Positions 34,975 through 43,779 are shown, counted from the stretch's first letter. The stretch is DNA of 64,000 nt from Ensifer sp. Root278 (GCF_001429285.1 NZ_LMJJ01000043.1:439-64438); one strand, 5' to 3'. Notes: generated by a model from the sequence alone, not told the origin. Made by a program: numbers and translations.

Positions 34975-35097
34975 ATGCGTATAGTCGTGATTGCAATTGT
35001 CGCCTCGATCATGAGCATACTTGTTTTCAAGTATGTCGAGGGCACGTTCGGTAATTCCGAGGTCGCAGCGACGGCAGAGCAACTTTCGGAAGATTAA
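34975..35097 (+). CDS. Single-span small membrane protein
   Basis: 40 residues, MRIVVIAIVASIMSILVFKY followed by a short acidic tail. One clear membrane helix. GGAAC eight bases before ATG may act as a weak Shine-Dalgarno. Function unknown. Confidence 0.5.
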   Translation: MRIVVIAIVASIMSILVFKYVEGTFGNSEVAATAEQLSED

Positions 35098-35227
35098 ACG
35101 CCCAACAAAAAGGCCGAAGCGATCGCTTGCGACGCGGACTTCGCCCTCGCCCAGTTTACCTGTTCATCTCCGGTTTTGGTTGCCGTGATACAATTCGCGA
35201 GTCGGATGCATCCAAGAGGAGCCAAGC

Positions 35228-35527
35228 ATGAGCCGAAATACCGTCCTTGGAATAATTCTTGCCGTGGTGGTCATCATCCTCGTCGTCCTTCTAATGCCAA
35301 AGAAGGAAACGACCCCGGAGACCGCAACACCGCCTGCGACCACGACTGAGCCGACGACATCTCAACCGTCGACGACCACGCCATCTACAACAGCACCGTC
35401 GACCGCTGAGCCGTCAACCACCCAACCGTCGACGACCACACCGTCCACTACGGAGCCGTCAACAACGACACCGTCGACTGCGCAGCCGTCTACGACGCAA
35501 CCTTCAACTACGACGCCTGCTCAGTAG
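35228..35527 (+). CDS. Membrane-anchored Thr/Ser/Pro repeat protein
   Basis: 99 residues, AGAGGAGCC before ATG. The N-terminal membrane helix (NTVLGIILAVVVIILVVLLM, 4-23) anchors a tail made of about fourteen short PSTT-type units (PSTTTP, PSTTEP, PSTAQP). The tail is extended and a candidate for envelope spacing or glycosylation. The number of units is likely to vary between strains by DNA slippage, since the repeat is also visible in the DNA. Confidence 0.75.
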   Translation: MSRNTVLGIILAVVVIILVVLLMPKKETTPETATPPATTTEPTTSQPSTTTPSTTAPSTAEPSTTQPSTTTPSTTEPSTTTPSTAQPSTTQPSTTTPAQ

Positions 35528-35540
35528 AGCTTTTACGTGT

Positions 35541-35578
35541 CGCGACCACCCCTAGACCGCGGTCCCTGGGTGGTCGCG
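35541..35578. terminator. Strong hairpin after the repeat protein gene
   Basis: CGCGACCACCC (35541-35551) pairs perfectly with GGGTGGTCGCG (35568-35578), an 11-bp stem with a 16-base loop. No T-run follows, so it may be a bidirectional or RNA-stabilising hairpin. Confidence 0.5.
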
Positions 35579-35592
35579 CTTACCCAGTCGGT

Positions 35593-35703
35593 ACTCTTCT
35601 GCTCATCGTTCGCAATGTTGAGGGCCTGTCGCGCGTGTTGTTCTTGAACTTGGAGTGCCGTCCAACCCGCAGAGATCTCGTCCATGCCGGCATCGACACG
35701 CAA
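35593..35703 (-). pseudogene. Flagellin C-terminal fragment
   Basis: The minus strand reads LRVDAGMDEISAGWTALQVQ then EQHARQALNIANDEQKS. This matches the C-terminal helix of flagellin (VDADMNEES..LQALQVQQQL..QALSIAN). The frame extends to 35766 and 35533 without further likeness. Only the last about 37 residues remain, with several substitutions, so this is an old gene scar far from any flagellar cluster. Confidence 0.6.
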
Positions 35704-35964
35704 GCGCGATCTCTTCCGCCGGCGCGCCGGCCTCGGCATCTTGCGAAACAGTTCGGCGTTGCTCACTTGACCATCTCGACTTCCAAGCCGTGGCAGGCCT
35801 TCATGAGCTTCTGTTTAATACGGAGTAGCGGGGTGACGACGCCCTTCGATGACGCGGCGGCGCCTCATGACGACATCAGAGGTTGCGCTTGCGGCCTCTC
35901 TGTTCCCAGCCTGTCGACGGGTGGGAGACGGAGCTTAATCATGCGGCCACCTCGATCGAATCTT
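35704..35964. other. Intergenic region, nothing recognised
   Basis: About 260 bases between the flagellin scar and the promoter of the proline-rich small protein. No supported gene. Confidence 0.3.
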
Positions 35965-35990
35965 GGAACAAACACAGTCCGGTATCGGTT
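35965..35990 (+). promoter_or_regulatory. EcfG-like promoter
   Basis: GGAAC (35965-35969), 19-base spacer, TT (35989-35990) within GGTT, 27 bases before the ATG of the proline-rich protein. Confidence 0.5.
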
Positions 35991-36016
35991 GACCTCCTAA
36001 ACAGGAGTCGAAAACG

Positions 36017-36181
36017 ATGCCGACTGAACCGATCCCGAGGCCCCCCGATCCCGAATTTCCAGGCATGCCGTCGGACGTGCCGCAGCCGCCCATCGAGGAA
36101 CCAGAGCCCGACGTCCTTCCGGACGAGGTTCCCAATCCGAACCCGGATGAGAATGACAAGCCACCGAAGCTGAAAGCGTGA
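36017..36181 (+). CDS. Proline-rich small acidic protein
   Basis: 54 residues, AGGAG eight bases before ATG. Composition is dominated by Pro, Glu and Asp (PPDPEFPGMPSDVPQPPIEE). It is likely disordered, with no cysteine or membrane span. Similar tiny proline-rich proteins recur in Rhizobiaceae, often near stress genes. An EcfG-like promoter lies just upstream. Confidence 0.72.
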   Translation: MPTEPIPRPPDPEFPGMPSDVPQPPIEEPEPDVLPDEVPNPNPDENDKPPKLKA

Positions 36182-36203
36182 ATCCAGCCAGCACAACCCT
36201 GAC

Positions 36204-36228
36204 GGAACGAAGGTTGCATCCCGCGGTT
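36204..36228 (+). promoter_or_regulatory. EcfG-like promoter
   Basis: GGAAC (36204-36208), 18-base spacer, TT (36227-36228) within CGGTT, 27 bases before the DUF982 gene. One of the best matches in the window. Confidence 0.6.
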
Positions 36229-36254
36229 AATTCAGTAAGGAAACGGAGGCGCCG

Positions 36255-36500
36255 ATGATCGAAACTTGGAACGAATGCGTGATCATCCAGCTTCCGGAAC
36301 TCGACGGAGTTCAAATGGTGTGGACTCCCGCCAGGGCAGCTATGCTGCTTAGCGAGAGTTGGCCTGTCGACTATGGCGTCGCCTATTTGGCCGCCCTGAA
36401 CAAATGCACGGACGCCATGCTTGGCACCTACCCGTGGGAGCAAGCGCGAGATGCGTTCGCGGCGGCCATTGCCGAGGCTAGGGTCACAAAGCTGCATTGA
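36255..36500 (+). CDS. DUF982 family protein
   Basis: 81 residues, CGGAGG before ATG. The DUF982 pattern is seen in VWTPARAAMLLSESWPVDYG and TYPWEQARDAFAAAIAEARV. This family of small soluble proteins is expanded in rhizobia, especially on plasmids, and has no known function. The upstream EcfG-like promoter suggests general-stress expression. Confidence 0.85.
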   Translation: MIETWNECVIIQLPELDGVQMVWTPARAAMLLSESWPVDYGVAYLAALNKCTDAMLGTYPWEQARDAFAAAIAEARVTKLH

Positions 36501-36541
36501 CTTCATGCGGCTTTCGCCGGGACCGGGGAACTTGCTCGCGA

Positions 36542-36727
36542 TTATGCTGCCGCCCCGCGCTTTTCGAGGGTTGCCAGAGACCGATTAAACCGGTCACGAA
36601 GGCGGGTGATCACCGCGAGCTTCTGCAGCTTCACGCCGTTATCGGCTTTGTTCATGCTGTTCTTGATGCGGAGGATCTGGGCTTCGAGCTCGGCAATTTC
36701 TTCGCGAAGGAGGTCTACCTCGCTCAT
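36542..36727 (-). CDS. Small coiled-coil protein
   Basis: 61 residues from ATG 36727 (GGAGGCAGC upstream), almost entirely helical: EVDLLREEIAELEAQILRIK then LQKLAVITRLRDRFNRSLAT. The heptad-like spacing of Leu/Ile suggests a coiled coil. No family was recognised. Confidence 0.65.
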   Translation of the reverse strand: MSEVDLLREEIAELEAQILRIKNSMNKADNGVKLQKLAVITRLRDRFNRSLATLEKRGAAA

Positions 36728-37025
36728 GCTGCCTCCATCATCCGTACAAGGCGAGTTGCGCCGGCGGAGCCTCGTGCGCAAGCCGAGTTGCAAGAGTGCG
36801 GATACAGCGCGAATTTCGTGTCAAGGGGCCCAAATGAGCAGTTGATGCGGAATTCTCCTTCAACACGCATCCCAAGTGCTTTGCAGGGCCTTCCGACTGC
36901 TGTCACCTCATCACCACTGAACAAATGAAGTGCCCCGCGCGGTGATGGGAGGGAAAGAGGTCGAGTGATAAAATGGTGGTCTCCCTTAGAGGTGTGTGGA
37001 CGCATTCTGGTGCGGGGGTACTTCA

Positions 37026-37329
37026 ATGATTGTACGAATTTTCCGTGTTCGCGTTCTGCCAGGCAGGCTGGCGGATTGGAAGAACAAGGTTGAGGGAATT
37101 TCGATACCGTGGCTCCGCCAGCAGGAAGGTCTCATCGCATTTTATCCCGGCAAGCCGATCGACCCACGGGATCGGGAATTCTGGATGATCTCGATTTGGA
37201 AAGATGTTGAGTCAATTAAGAAGGCTGCTGGACATGAATGGCAGTGCCGATTCTACTAGAGGACGAGGCGGACCTCGTTGAGACCGTCGAAATTCATCAC
37301 TTCGAAATCTTTGGAAACAAACACACCTG
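37026..37329 (+). pseudogene. Frameshifted antibiotic-biosynthesis-monooxygenase (ABM) protein
   Basis: The first 70 residues (MIVRIFRVRVLPGRLADWKN ... WMISIWKDVESIKKA) are a ferredoxin-like ABM domain and run to a stop at 37259. The natural C-terminus AVPILLEDEADLVETVEIHH then FEIFGN is found in the adjoining frame directly after GHEW, so one base (a G) appears lost near 37245. Intact it would be about 100 residues. It could also be a sequencing error. Confidence 0.6.
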
Positions 37330-37665
37330 AAGCTCTTAAAATCGAGCGGCTGAAGAAGCTTTGCCCCCGCTTGGGGTCGGCTCCGGTATTATCCCCTTAC
37401 CCTACGCTGAGAGCGACTCGGATGCTTCCGTTCTGGATAAAAAAAGCGGAACGTTCGAGAGGCGGCCCGCGCCGCTGCTTTACGGCTTCAACGGCGCGCG
37501 CACACCACCGAGGTCTAGATATTGTCGATCCGGTACTCGGGCAGGGCACCCAACTTCGGCCTGGGACCAAATAGTTAGATGCGAACCTTTGGGCTTGATG
37601 AGCTTACCGGTTCGCCGGTACTCGTCAGAGAGAAAGAGCGCCTGATGCAGTCGGCGAAAGGTCTG
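37330..37665. other. Intergenic region, nothing recognised
   Basis: About 335 bases; plus-strand frames exist but lack Shine-Dalgarno and family likeness. Confidence 0.35.
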
Positions 37666-37863
37666 TCAGTCATTGCTGCCTTGCGCCAGAAATTGTACGA
37701 GCGCCGAAACAAGGGCTTCTGCGCTGTAGTAATCCAAAGGGACTTCGATGTTCGCGCCCGTGAATGAGGTCAGTTCAAGTGTCCCAAGAAGCGGCTCCCG
37801 TGAGACAATACTGATTTCGAAACCCTGAAACTCCGCGGTTATTGTGGTCCGATCGTCTTCCAT
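37666..37863 (-). CDS. Hypothetical small protein
   Basis: 65 residues from ATG 37863, with GGAGGGGG upstream. Alternating beta-type sequence (TTITAEFQGFEISIVSREPL) and a C-terminal helix (AEALVSALVQFLAQ). Soluble, no signal. No known family. A longer start to 37923 is possible but has no ribosome site. Confidence 0.65.
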   Translation of the reverse strand: MEDDRTTITAEFQGFEISIVSREPLLGTLELTSFTGANIEVPLDYYSAEALVSALVQFLAQGSND

Positions 37864-38426
37864 CTCTATCCCCCTCCAGGCAAGTAGCTGGCAATAGAGC
37901 GCTGAAAGGTTGGCACATCTCACCGCACTCCCTTGTATATAAGCGATGCGTAATATAACTCACCTTCAAGGCCGACGAAAGCCGTCCCCCGGCCAGAAGA
38001 GCCGCGTCTCATTAAAGGCGGAGATTGCGGGTGCGATTGTGGGGTTGTTCCGGAACTCCCCCAATCAAGCTTCTATATAGGGGCCCCGCGGAAGCGAACG
38101 CCGCTCGCCCATGCGATATATTTTAGGGGAAATCTGGTTCCAGCATTCGCGCAAGGGGTAGGGGTGGCGGATGCTCGAAAGTCGGGCCATCAATCGACGA
38201 CAACCGACGAACCTTCGGGTCGCAAGAAACGTCTCTCCGAGTATGGACTCGTACTGTGCTGCAAATCCATCCTCGAACAATGAGAGTGCCGCCAGGCCCC
38301 CAGGGAGATGGCGTGCGGCCGACCGCATGCACCATAACGTTGGCGTCGCACGAACGAGTCCCTGCCTGGATCATGGGCTTGACGGTATTGTCCGTAAGGG
38401 CACCCTGACGTCTCCTAATCCAGACA
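37864..38426. other. Intergenic region, nothing firm
   Basis: About 560 bases. A minus frame at 38065-38328 contains the plausible segment LSLFEDGFAAQYESILGETF but has no start signal; it may be a remnant. No other feature. Confidence 0.3.
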
Positions 38427-38912
38427 CTAAAGCTTGTAGCCGATCTTTCGCAGCAGGTCTTTCCGCCACGTAATGTCCGCGTCGGTTTCGACACCCAGCG
38501 GTGAGGCGCCATCCACCACGCCGAGCACGCCGCGGCCCAGCTCCGTTTCAGCGACTATCACCTGCGTCGGGTTGGCCGTCGCGCAATAGATGCGGCAGAC
38601 CTCTGGCACCGCGCGCACCGCAGCCAGCACGTTGACGGGAAAGAATCCATCGCCCAGAAAGATCAGGAAAGTGTGGCCGGCGCCAATGGCCAATGCGTTG
38701 TCACGTGCGAGGGTGAGCATGGCTTCTTCATTACCCGACCAGCGCACCAGCCGCTTACCGGAGGCCTCGCAGAAGGCCAGCCCGAAGCGGATGCCAGGAA
38801 CCGCGCCCACCAGCGCCTCGTGGAGGTCTTCCACAGTCTTGATGAAATGCGACTGGCCAAAGATGAAGTTGGCGGCGTCCGGCTTGACGATGGGCACCAC
38901 GGTGAGTTCCAT
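38427..38912 (-). CDS. Adenosine-specific kinase (DUF355)
   Basis: 161 residues, AAGGAGCGC before ATG. The sequence follows the conserved archaeal/bacterial family throughout: NFIFGQSHFIKTVEDLHEAL, GIRFGLAFCEASGKRLVRWS and IYCATANPTQVIVAETELGR. The family founder was reported as adenosine-specific kinase on structural and ligand grounds. Length is that of the whole family. It is a single gene; the role in this organism is unknown. Confidence 0.9.
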   Translation of the reverse strand: MELTVVPIVKPDAANFIFGQSHFIKTVEDLHEALVGAVPGIRFGLAFCEASGKRLVRWSGNEEAMLTLARDNALAIGAGHTFLIFLGDGFFPVNVLAAVRAVPEVCRIYCATANPTQVIVAETELGRGVLGVVDGASPLGVETDADITWRKDLLRKIGYKL

Positions 38913-39492
38913 GGCTGCGCTCCTTCAAGGTGGGCAACGCAATGGTAGGTAGGACCACGGAAGGCGATTTCAAGCCGCCATATGCGACCGCTTTGGCCCC
39001 CCAGCGCTGTCACCTTCACTTCTTCGCGGATCGACCAACACAAGGGAGCCGAAGACCAAGCGTGAGGTCAGTTTTCAAATGCTGGGGATCGTCGTTTTAT
39101 GGGTGAATTCGGTATCCGATATCGGGAATATCCGACGGCTCCCTCCCCGCCAGACGGGGTCTGTTGGCCGCTTACTTGAAATCAGTGAATTTCCAGCGAT
39201 AGATGGCGCGTCTGTGAATTCGAACGCTCAGACGGAAGGCTCCAGATCATCCTCGTGGCGTTCTGGGCCCTTTTTCAATCTCAGATCGCATTGCTCACAA
39301 CGTGAGCTGCGACAACGCCAGTAGGGCCGCGCCAGTACGATGGCCGTTCTGTATCGCGCCAGAGAAGCGCTAACCCTTCCGGATTTCGCCGGCGCGCTCG
39401 TCGTAGCATGACTGAGCCTCTGCTCGTGGACGGCATTCGCGGCACTGCATCCGTCCGCAAGCCAAAGGTCCAGTAACCCGATGGTTGGGTCC
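38913..39492. other. Intergenic region, nothing firm
   Basis: About 580 bases. A minus frame (39228-39512) ends with CEQCDLRLKKGPERHEDDL, which has a natural look, but there is no start signal and the rest is arginine-rich. No supported gene. Confidence 0.3.
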
Positions 39493-39969
39493 TCAAACGT
39501 TAAGCCACGCAAGCAGTAAGAGAAGGACCAGCCCGGCGCTCACGACTCGGACCCAATGATTGTGAGTGATTTGGCTCAGTAGGCTAGGGGAACCAGGCTT
39601 ACCGTTGACATAGCTGGTGGTGACGTCTTTGCCGGCATAGGCAATGTCGTCATCGTCCCATCCATAGCCGGCTGACGTCATGGATGCCCACTTTCGCTGT
39701 CGCCTAAACTCCTCTATCCGCCACAAACTGCGTTCTTGCACCGCCTTGAGAGCTTCGTCCTTCACATTCGGCGTTTCGATGATCCTGACCGCCGTGAGCT
39801 CCGTGGCTTTCAGAACTTTCTGCTGCGCAAAGATGTTCCCGCCGGTGTGATAGGGATTGAGAAATTGCCTTTTGAGCTGCTTTTCACTCAGGTCCCCGAA
39901 CAGAAAAATCGGTTCGTCACCACTCTGAGCGGTCCAAACGACGACGTGGAAATAGTGCTGTTGCTCCAT
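39493..39969 (-). CDS. Tail-anchored protein of unknown function
   Basis: 158 residues. The soluble domain (1-135) includes PIFLFGDLSEKQLKRQFLNP, TAVRIIETPNVKDEALKAVQ and GKDVTTSYVNGKPGS; a C-terminal span (VRVVSAGLVLLLLLAWLNV) anchors it. The lsEkqL..F..PY and GkDVT...GpPG patterns recall an N-terminal module I associate with predicted TIR-like or membrane effectors of defence islands; this is a weak pattern recollection. No Shine-Dalgarno stronger than GGAG-like was seen upstream. Confidence 0.6.
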   Translation of the reverse strand: MEQQHYFHVVVWTAQSGDEPIFLFGDLSEKQLKRQFLNPYHTGGNIFAQQKVLKATELTAVRIIETPNVKDEALKAVQERSLWRIEEFRRQRKWASMTSAGYGWDDDDIAYAGKDVTTSYVNGKPGSPSLLSQITHNHWVRVVSAGLVLLLLLAWLNV

Positions 39970-40021
39970 CGTCTGCCTCTAGCGTTCGAGGGTGAAGCAA
40001 ACAGTGCGAAGGGAAGCAGTG

Positions 40022-40537
40022 TCAGATCGCCGAGAAAGTCACAGGCGAAGAGGCGGGCACCCAATTAACAAAGCGGGCACTGATATTGGTGAGCAATCTC
40101 ACCACTTTGTCTTCGATCGCCTGACAGTTGCTTTCGTATTGGGCGATCAGAGATTCGCCTGAGATCGTGTGTCCTTGGAGTTCATCCCGGGTGATCACCG
40201 CGATGCCACAAGCCTCTAACAGGGTACTCAGCGAAAGGAGCCTTAGCTTCGCAAGCTGTTGCCGATGCCTCGGCAGCCGCACCATAAGGCGTGTCCGTCC
40301 GATCTTCTCGAAATCCATCGTTTCCGCCTTCAGGCGACGCCTGAAAGCCAGTGTCCTCCACAATCCGATAGGTAGCAACATGAATATGACGCACAGGCTC
40401 TGCAGCGACGACATGTTTTTGCCCGAAGGCTCAACAGTCGCCTCGAGTAACCGGCGCTGTATCTGGCGATTGACCACATCTCTTTGGATATCGAGGAAAC
40501 CCCTGGCTCTCGCGGTTTCAGGCGGTGATGCTGGCAC
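40022..40537 (-). CDS. Hypothetical protein with one membrane span
   Basis: 171 residues from GTG 40537, overlapping the end of the next gene upstream by 20 bases. One hydrophobic segment (SLQSLCVIFMLLPIGLWRTL, about 44-63) splits a short N-terminus from a helical, basic C-terminal part (LAKLRLLSLSTLLEACGIAV). No family was recognised. A start at the internal ATG just before the span is possible. Confidence 0.5.
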   Translation of the reverse strand: MPASPPETARARGFLDIQRDVVNRQIQRRLLEATVEPSGKNMSSLQSLCVIFMLLPIGLWRTLAFRRRLKAETMDFEKIGRTRLMVRLPRHRQQLAKLRLLSLSTLLEACGIAVITRDELQGHTISGESLIAQYESNCQAIEDKVVRLLTNISARFVNWVPASSPVTFSAI

Positions 40538-41138
40538 ACCTGTCGCGCCGGTCGCGCATGACGAGAGTGGCGATAATAAAACCCTGGACTAAGAGCAGCG
40601 CGTAGCCTCCGAGTATGATCTCGCACGGCACCACAAAATTCAGTTGCGGCGCGGCGCCGAGGATGACCGGCACGCTCCAGGAGACAATCGAAATTACGCC
40701 GCATCCTATCAGAGCGGTCTTCGTGGCGGGTCTGATTTCCGAGAGGAGCGTGGAGCCGATTTGGCGGCGGATGAACGGTATCACGAAGCGATGGATAGCG
40801 AAGCCGTTGACAGTGAGGATGCTGACGATCGTCACCTTGGCCCAGATCTTCGGGTTGAGCAGCTTCTCGGGTTCGGTCACTTGATAGAGAAGGAGAAATC
40901 CCAGGCCCGAGGCCCAGAGCAGCAAGAGTCCGGCCGCGATAAACCGGCTGATCCATTCGACGTGTTCGACGAGTTCCGAGCTGACGATCATCCGACGGTA
41001 GCGTGACAACATCAGATCAAGAAACACCGCGCCGCCGAGCCCGAGAACCAATCCCGAGAAATGGACTAGCCGTAGCGTTGTACGGATGTATGAGGCCAGC
41101 TGCGGCGCTGACGACAAAGAAAGATCCAGAACACCCAT
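40518..41138 (-). CDS. Multi-pass membrane protein
   Basis: 206 residues, GGGGGAG before ATG. Five hydrophobic spans near 22-45, 63-86, 97-118, 143-165 and 171-197 (e.g. HFSGLVLGLGGAVFLDLML, FIAAGLLLLWASGLGFLLLY). His residues at the start of spans 1 and 3 give it a look of CopD/DUF2214-like integral membrane proteins, but that is not certain. Overlap with 40022-40537 suggests one transcription unit. Confidence 0.7.
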   Translation of the reverse strand: MGVLDLSLSSAPQLASYIRTTLRLVHFSGLVLGLGGAVFLDLMLSRYRRMIVSSELVEHVEWISRFIAAGLLLLWASGLGFLLLYQVTEPEKLLNPKIWAKVTIVSILTVNGFAIHRFVIPFIRRQIGSTLLSEIRPATKTALIGCGVISIVSWSVPVILGAAPQLNFVVPCEIILGGYALLLVQGFIIATLVMRDRRDRCASITA

Positions 41139-41848
41139 TTCCCAACTCCCCCAAGAAAACGCGCAAATGCATTCGCACCCCGAAACAGGGCACGTCCGAT
41201 GCTTCGGACTGTTGTGATTTGCTGCTCCGAAACGCGATCGGGACCCGGTCTCGGAGCGAGCCCGTTCTATGAAATGGTGAGTTCCATTGTCAAGTATGAT
41301 GCCGCGCTAATTCAGCAATTTGTAGATTGAAGGTGCGGCTAGCCGCCTTTGCTGCTTCGGGCTTGATGGCGGCTGATCCTGGCGATCGCCACCAGGATCA
41401 GGAAGCTCGCAATGCGGCTCGTGCTTCAGATTTTGACGAGTATTCCAGTGGTTTACACAAAGGCAGCACCGGATGCCAAACCAGCGAAGGAGGCGGCGTA
41501 AGGACTGCCTTGATGCCTTGTCTGTTCGAGCGCCCGATCAGGCCGCACACCTCCACGACGACCTGGTGCGATCGCGCCGGCTCCGACGGCAAGCTCGAGT
41601 CCACTGCAGCGAGTAGGCGAGGCGTCCGGTCCAGATCCCGATGACGGCCGGGCCGCCCGCAAGCAGAGCCAGGCCGACAAACGACAGCGGGCCCGTCGTA
41701 TGGCAGATAGCGCTTACAGCGCGGGTCCGCTGACGAGGCCATAGGCTACATCCCGACAGCCGAAGGCGCGGAGCAGTCTTACTGCAGGCCGATCGAGCCA
41801 GCCATGGTCGGAGCTTCACCCACCCGGTCTCCGGCAAAGCTAGGGCGG
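41139..41848. other. Gene-poor region, possible decayed membrane gene
   Basis: About 710 bases. On the minus strand several short hydrophobic pieces in different frames (GPLSFVGLALLAGGPAVIGI, FLILVAIARIS) could be the broken remains of a membrane protein downstream of the cyclase. No frame is intact and no family was recognised. Confidence 0.35.
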
Positions 41849-43234
41849 TCAGTCCAAGCCGATCCAGACAGAGCCGTCCTGTACGCGGCACGGGTAAACA
41901 ACCAGCTTGGCGCGGTTTTTCGAAATGTCGCCCGCGTATTCATAGCCAGGCGCGGTGCCATCCTGCTGCAACTGCGCCCACTGCCTGATTTCGCCTGTGA
42001 GCAGATCAAAACAGCTGTGATGCCATCGGCAAACCAGGCCAAGATCGCTGGTAATCGCACTTTCGGTGTGTGGGAGTTGCAGCCCTTTTGTCTGGGCTGG
42101 ACTGCGACGCTCGTATAAAGGCAGGTGAAGATGTGGGCAGGCGTTGTTGAAGGCACAATAGCCATCCGCTTCGCGAACGATGACGATGTCGTAGTCCTCG
42201 AAGTCGAGGATCCGTCTTTCGTGGAGCTGAAGGTCTTGTTCAGCAAGAGCGCAAACCCACCTTCTGCCGCCATGTCGGATGGTTTCGCGGGAGGGCTTGG
42301 CGTTGAGTTCGGCGTCGATTTCGGGCCTTAGCCTATCGACTTCGAATAGCGTCGTGCGCTCGCTCGTACCGCGAAGGCGCACCCTGACAAAGTCAGCGAT
42401 TTCAACTTTATCGGCAAGTGCGTTACGGAGCGGTTCGGATATCAGCAGCCGCGTACCGGCATCCTTGTTGGCGGCCTCGATCCGGCTCGCCACATTCACA
42501 ACGTCACCAACGGCGGTCAGTCGTCCATGTCCGGAAAAACCCAATGTCCCGATGACAGCCTCGCCGTAGTTGAGGCCGATGCGGATCTCGAAGTCGATGC
42601 CATACATCGAGGCAAAGAACGGCTTCAATCGATCCACGGTGCCGAGAGTCTGGAGGGCTGCATTGACGGCACGGAGCGGTGCGTCAGGTTGACCATCAAT
42701 GCCGAATATGGCCATGAGCCCGTCACCAATGAAACTGTCGATGAACCCGCCATTCTTCTCGATGATGTCGCCGACCTGGGCGAAGTAGCGATTGAGTAGA
42801 TACATCACGTCGTAGGCAGAGAGCTTCTCCGACAGCGCCGTGAAATCGACAATGTCGCTGAAGAACACCGCGACGTGCTTCGCTTCCCCAGAACGTGTCG
42901 CGGCTGTTGCGCCAAGTTGGTTGGTGATCATCAGGTCGGTTTCGTCCAACACCAGTCGCCGGATACGAAGGTCGCCTTGAGGTTTAAGCTGGCAAGCCAA
43001 CCGAACTTCGTCCGTCAAACTCAATCGGTCCGCCATCGAAGCCTCAGCGGCATTCCGATTTGGGCAGGCCTCCAAGCCAGAGAGGATCCAGACACGGCAG
43101 GTCGAGCATTTCGCCCGCCCGCCGCATGCATGCGCGAACGGCACGCCCGATCTCAAGGCCGCCTCCAGCAAGGTCTCGCTGGCGGTCACGTCGAAGTCCG
43201 TCTGATCAGGCAGGGCGGTTACTCTGGTCGTCAT
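41849..43234 (-). CDS. Redox-type class III cyclase: ferredoxin + cyclase + Rieske
   Basis: 461 residues, three domains. 1-105: plant-type [2Fe-2S] ferredoxin (HACGGRAKCSTCRVW and RLACQ). About 118-305: cyclase homology domain with metal Asp in VFFSDIVDFTAL and FIGDGLMAIF and the GDVVNVASRIEAAN segment. About 320-461: Rieske-type domain with CPHLHL and CRWHHSCF. Between the two Rieske pairs are 33 residues instead of the usual 15-17. The protein should make a cyclic nucleotide in response to redox state, O2, NO or metal. Cytoplasmic, no membrane span. GGAG precedes the ATG. Gene context gives no target. Confidence 0.88.
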   Translation of the reverse strand: MTTRVTALPDQTDFDVTASETLLEAALRSGVPFAHACGGRAKCSTCRVWILSGLEACPNRNAAEASMADRLSLTDEVRLACQLKPQGDLRIRRLVLDETDLMITNQLGATAATRSGEAKHVAVFFSDIVDFTALSEKLSAYDVMYLLNRYFAQVGDIIEKNGGFIDSFIGDGLMAIFGIDGQPDAPLRAVNAALQTLGTVDRLKPFFASMYGIDFEIRIGLNYGEAVIGTLGFSGHGRLTAVGDVVNVASRIEAANKDAGTRLLISEPLRNALADKVEIADFVRVRLRGTSERTTLFEVDRLRPEIDAELNAKPSRETIRHGGRRWVCALAEQDLQLHERRILDFEDYDIVIVREADGYCAFNNACPHLHLPLYERRSPAQTKGLQLPHTESAITSDLGLVCRWHHSCFDLLTGEIRQWAQLQQDGTAPGYEYAGDISKNRAKLVVYPCRVQDGSVWIGLD

Positions 43235-43779
43235 CTTCGACTCCGCGGGTTGGTCCCAATTCTAACACCAAGGGAGCAGGCGATCGAATCCTGTACGGGG
43301 CCGGGAGGCCGCAAAGTCCATCGGTGGTCTCGGAGGTGTCGGCTTAACGATTGGCGCTGATCGCGAAAGTATCGCAAGAGGGAAGTGCCCTGCACAAAGG
43401 CAGCGCCTCTTGCATTGTTCAATAGCGGAAGTGGCTTAAGCGACGCGACAAAACGCCATCGGTTCGATTCCGTTCACATCAGGATTTTTGTCAATGGTTC
43501 ATTCACGTGGCATCGAATTGTTCCTTCGTAAGCGGATCCACGGTCTGAGCCCATAGCATTTACCGGCCCGTCCCCGGACCTGTACAATCTCACATCCGGT
43601 CGCCGCTTGTTACGGCTGCACCACTAACCCGCTTTCGACGGGAACGGGCTCAGGAGAACGGGACCAATCTCAAGGTCGGCGGGTAAAGCCAAACGGAATC
43701 CCGGTCCGTCCACCTGGATCCGTCAGGGCTGATCAAGCCCTGAGGATTGGAATTTAGGTCTATTGGCTGGTTTGATGGC
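43235..43779. other. Region between cyclase and IS element
   Basis: About 545 bases without a gene. It contains a perfect stem CAGGGCT-GATCA-AGCCCTG (43724-43742), probably near the right-hand (3') end of the IS. A tRNA T-loop-like string at 43461-43471 is not part of a tRNA. Confidence 0.35.

Noticed and set aside
34976-35010. GGAAC before the 40-residue protein as an EcfG promoter
   Set aside because: No TT at the right spacing; it overlaps the start codon region.
35338-35520. Tandem repeats as a CRISPR array
   Set aside because: Units are short, coding and in frame (PSTT repeats); no spacers of constant length.
43461-43471. GGTTCGATTCC, tRNA T-loop-like
   Set aside because: No matching acceptor, D or anticodon stems around it; T stem itself is imperfect.
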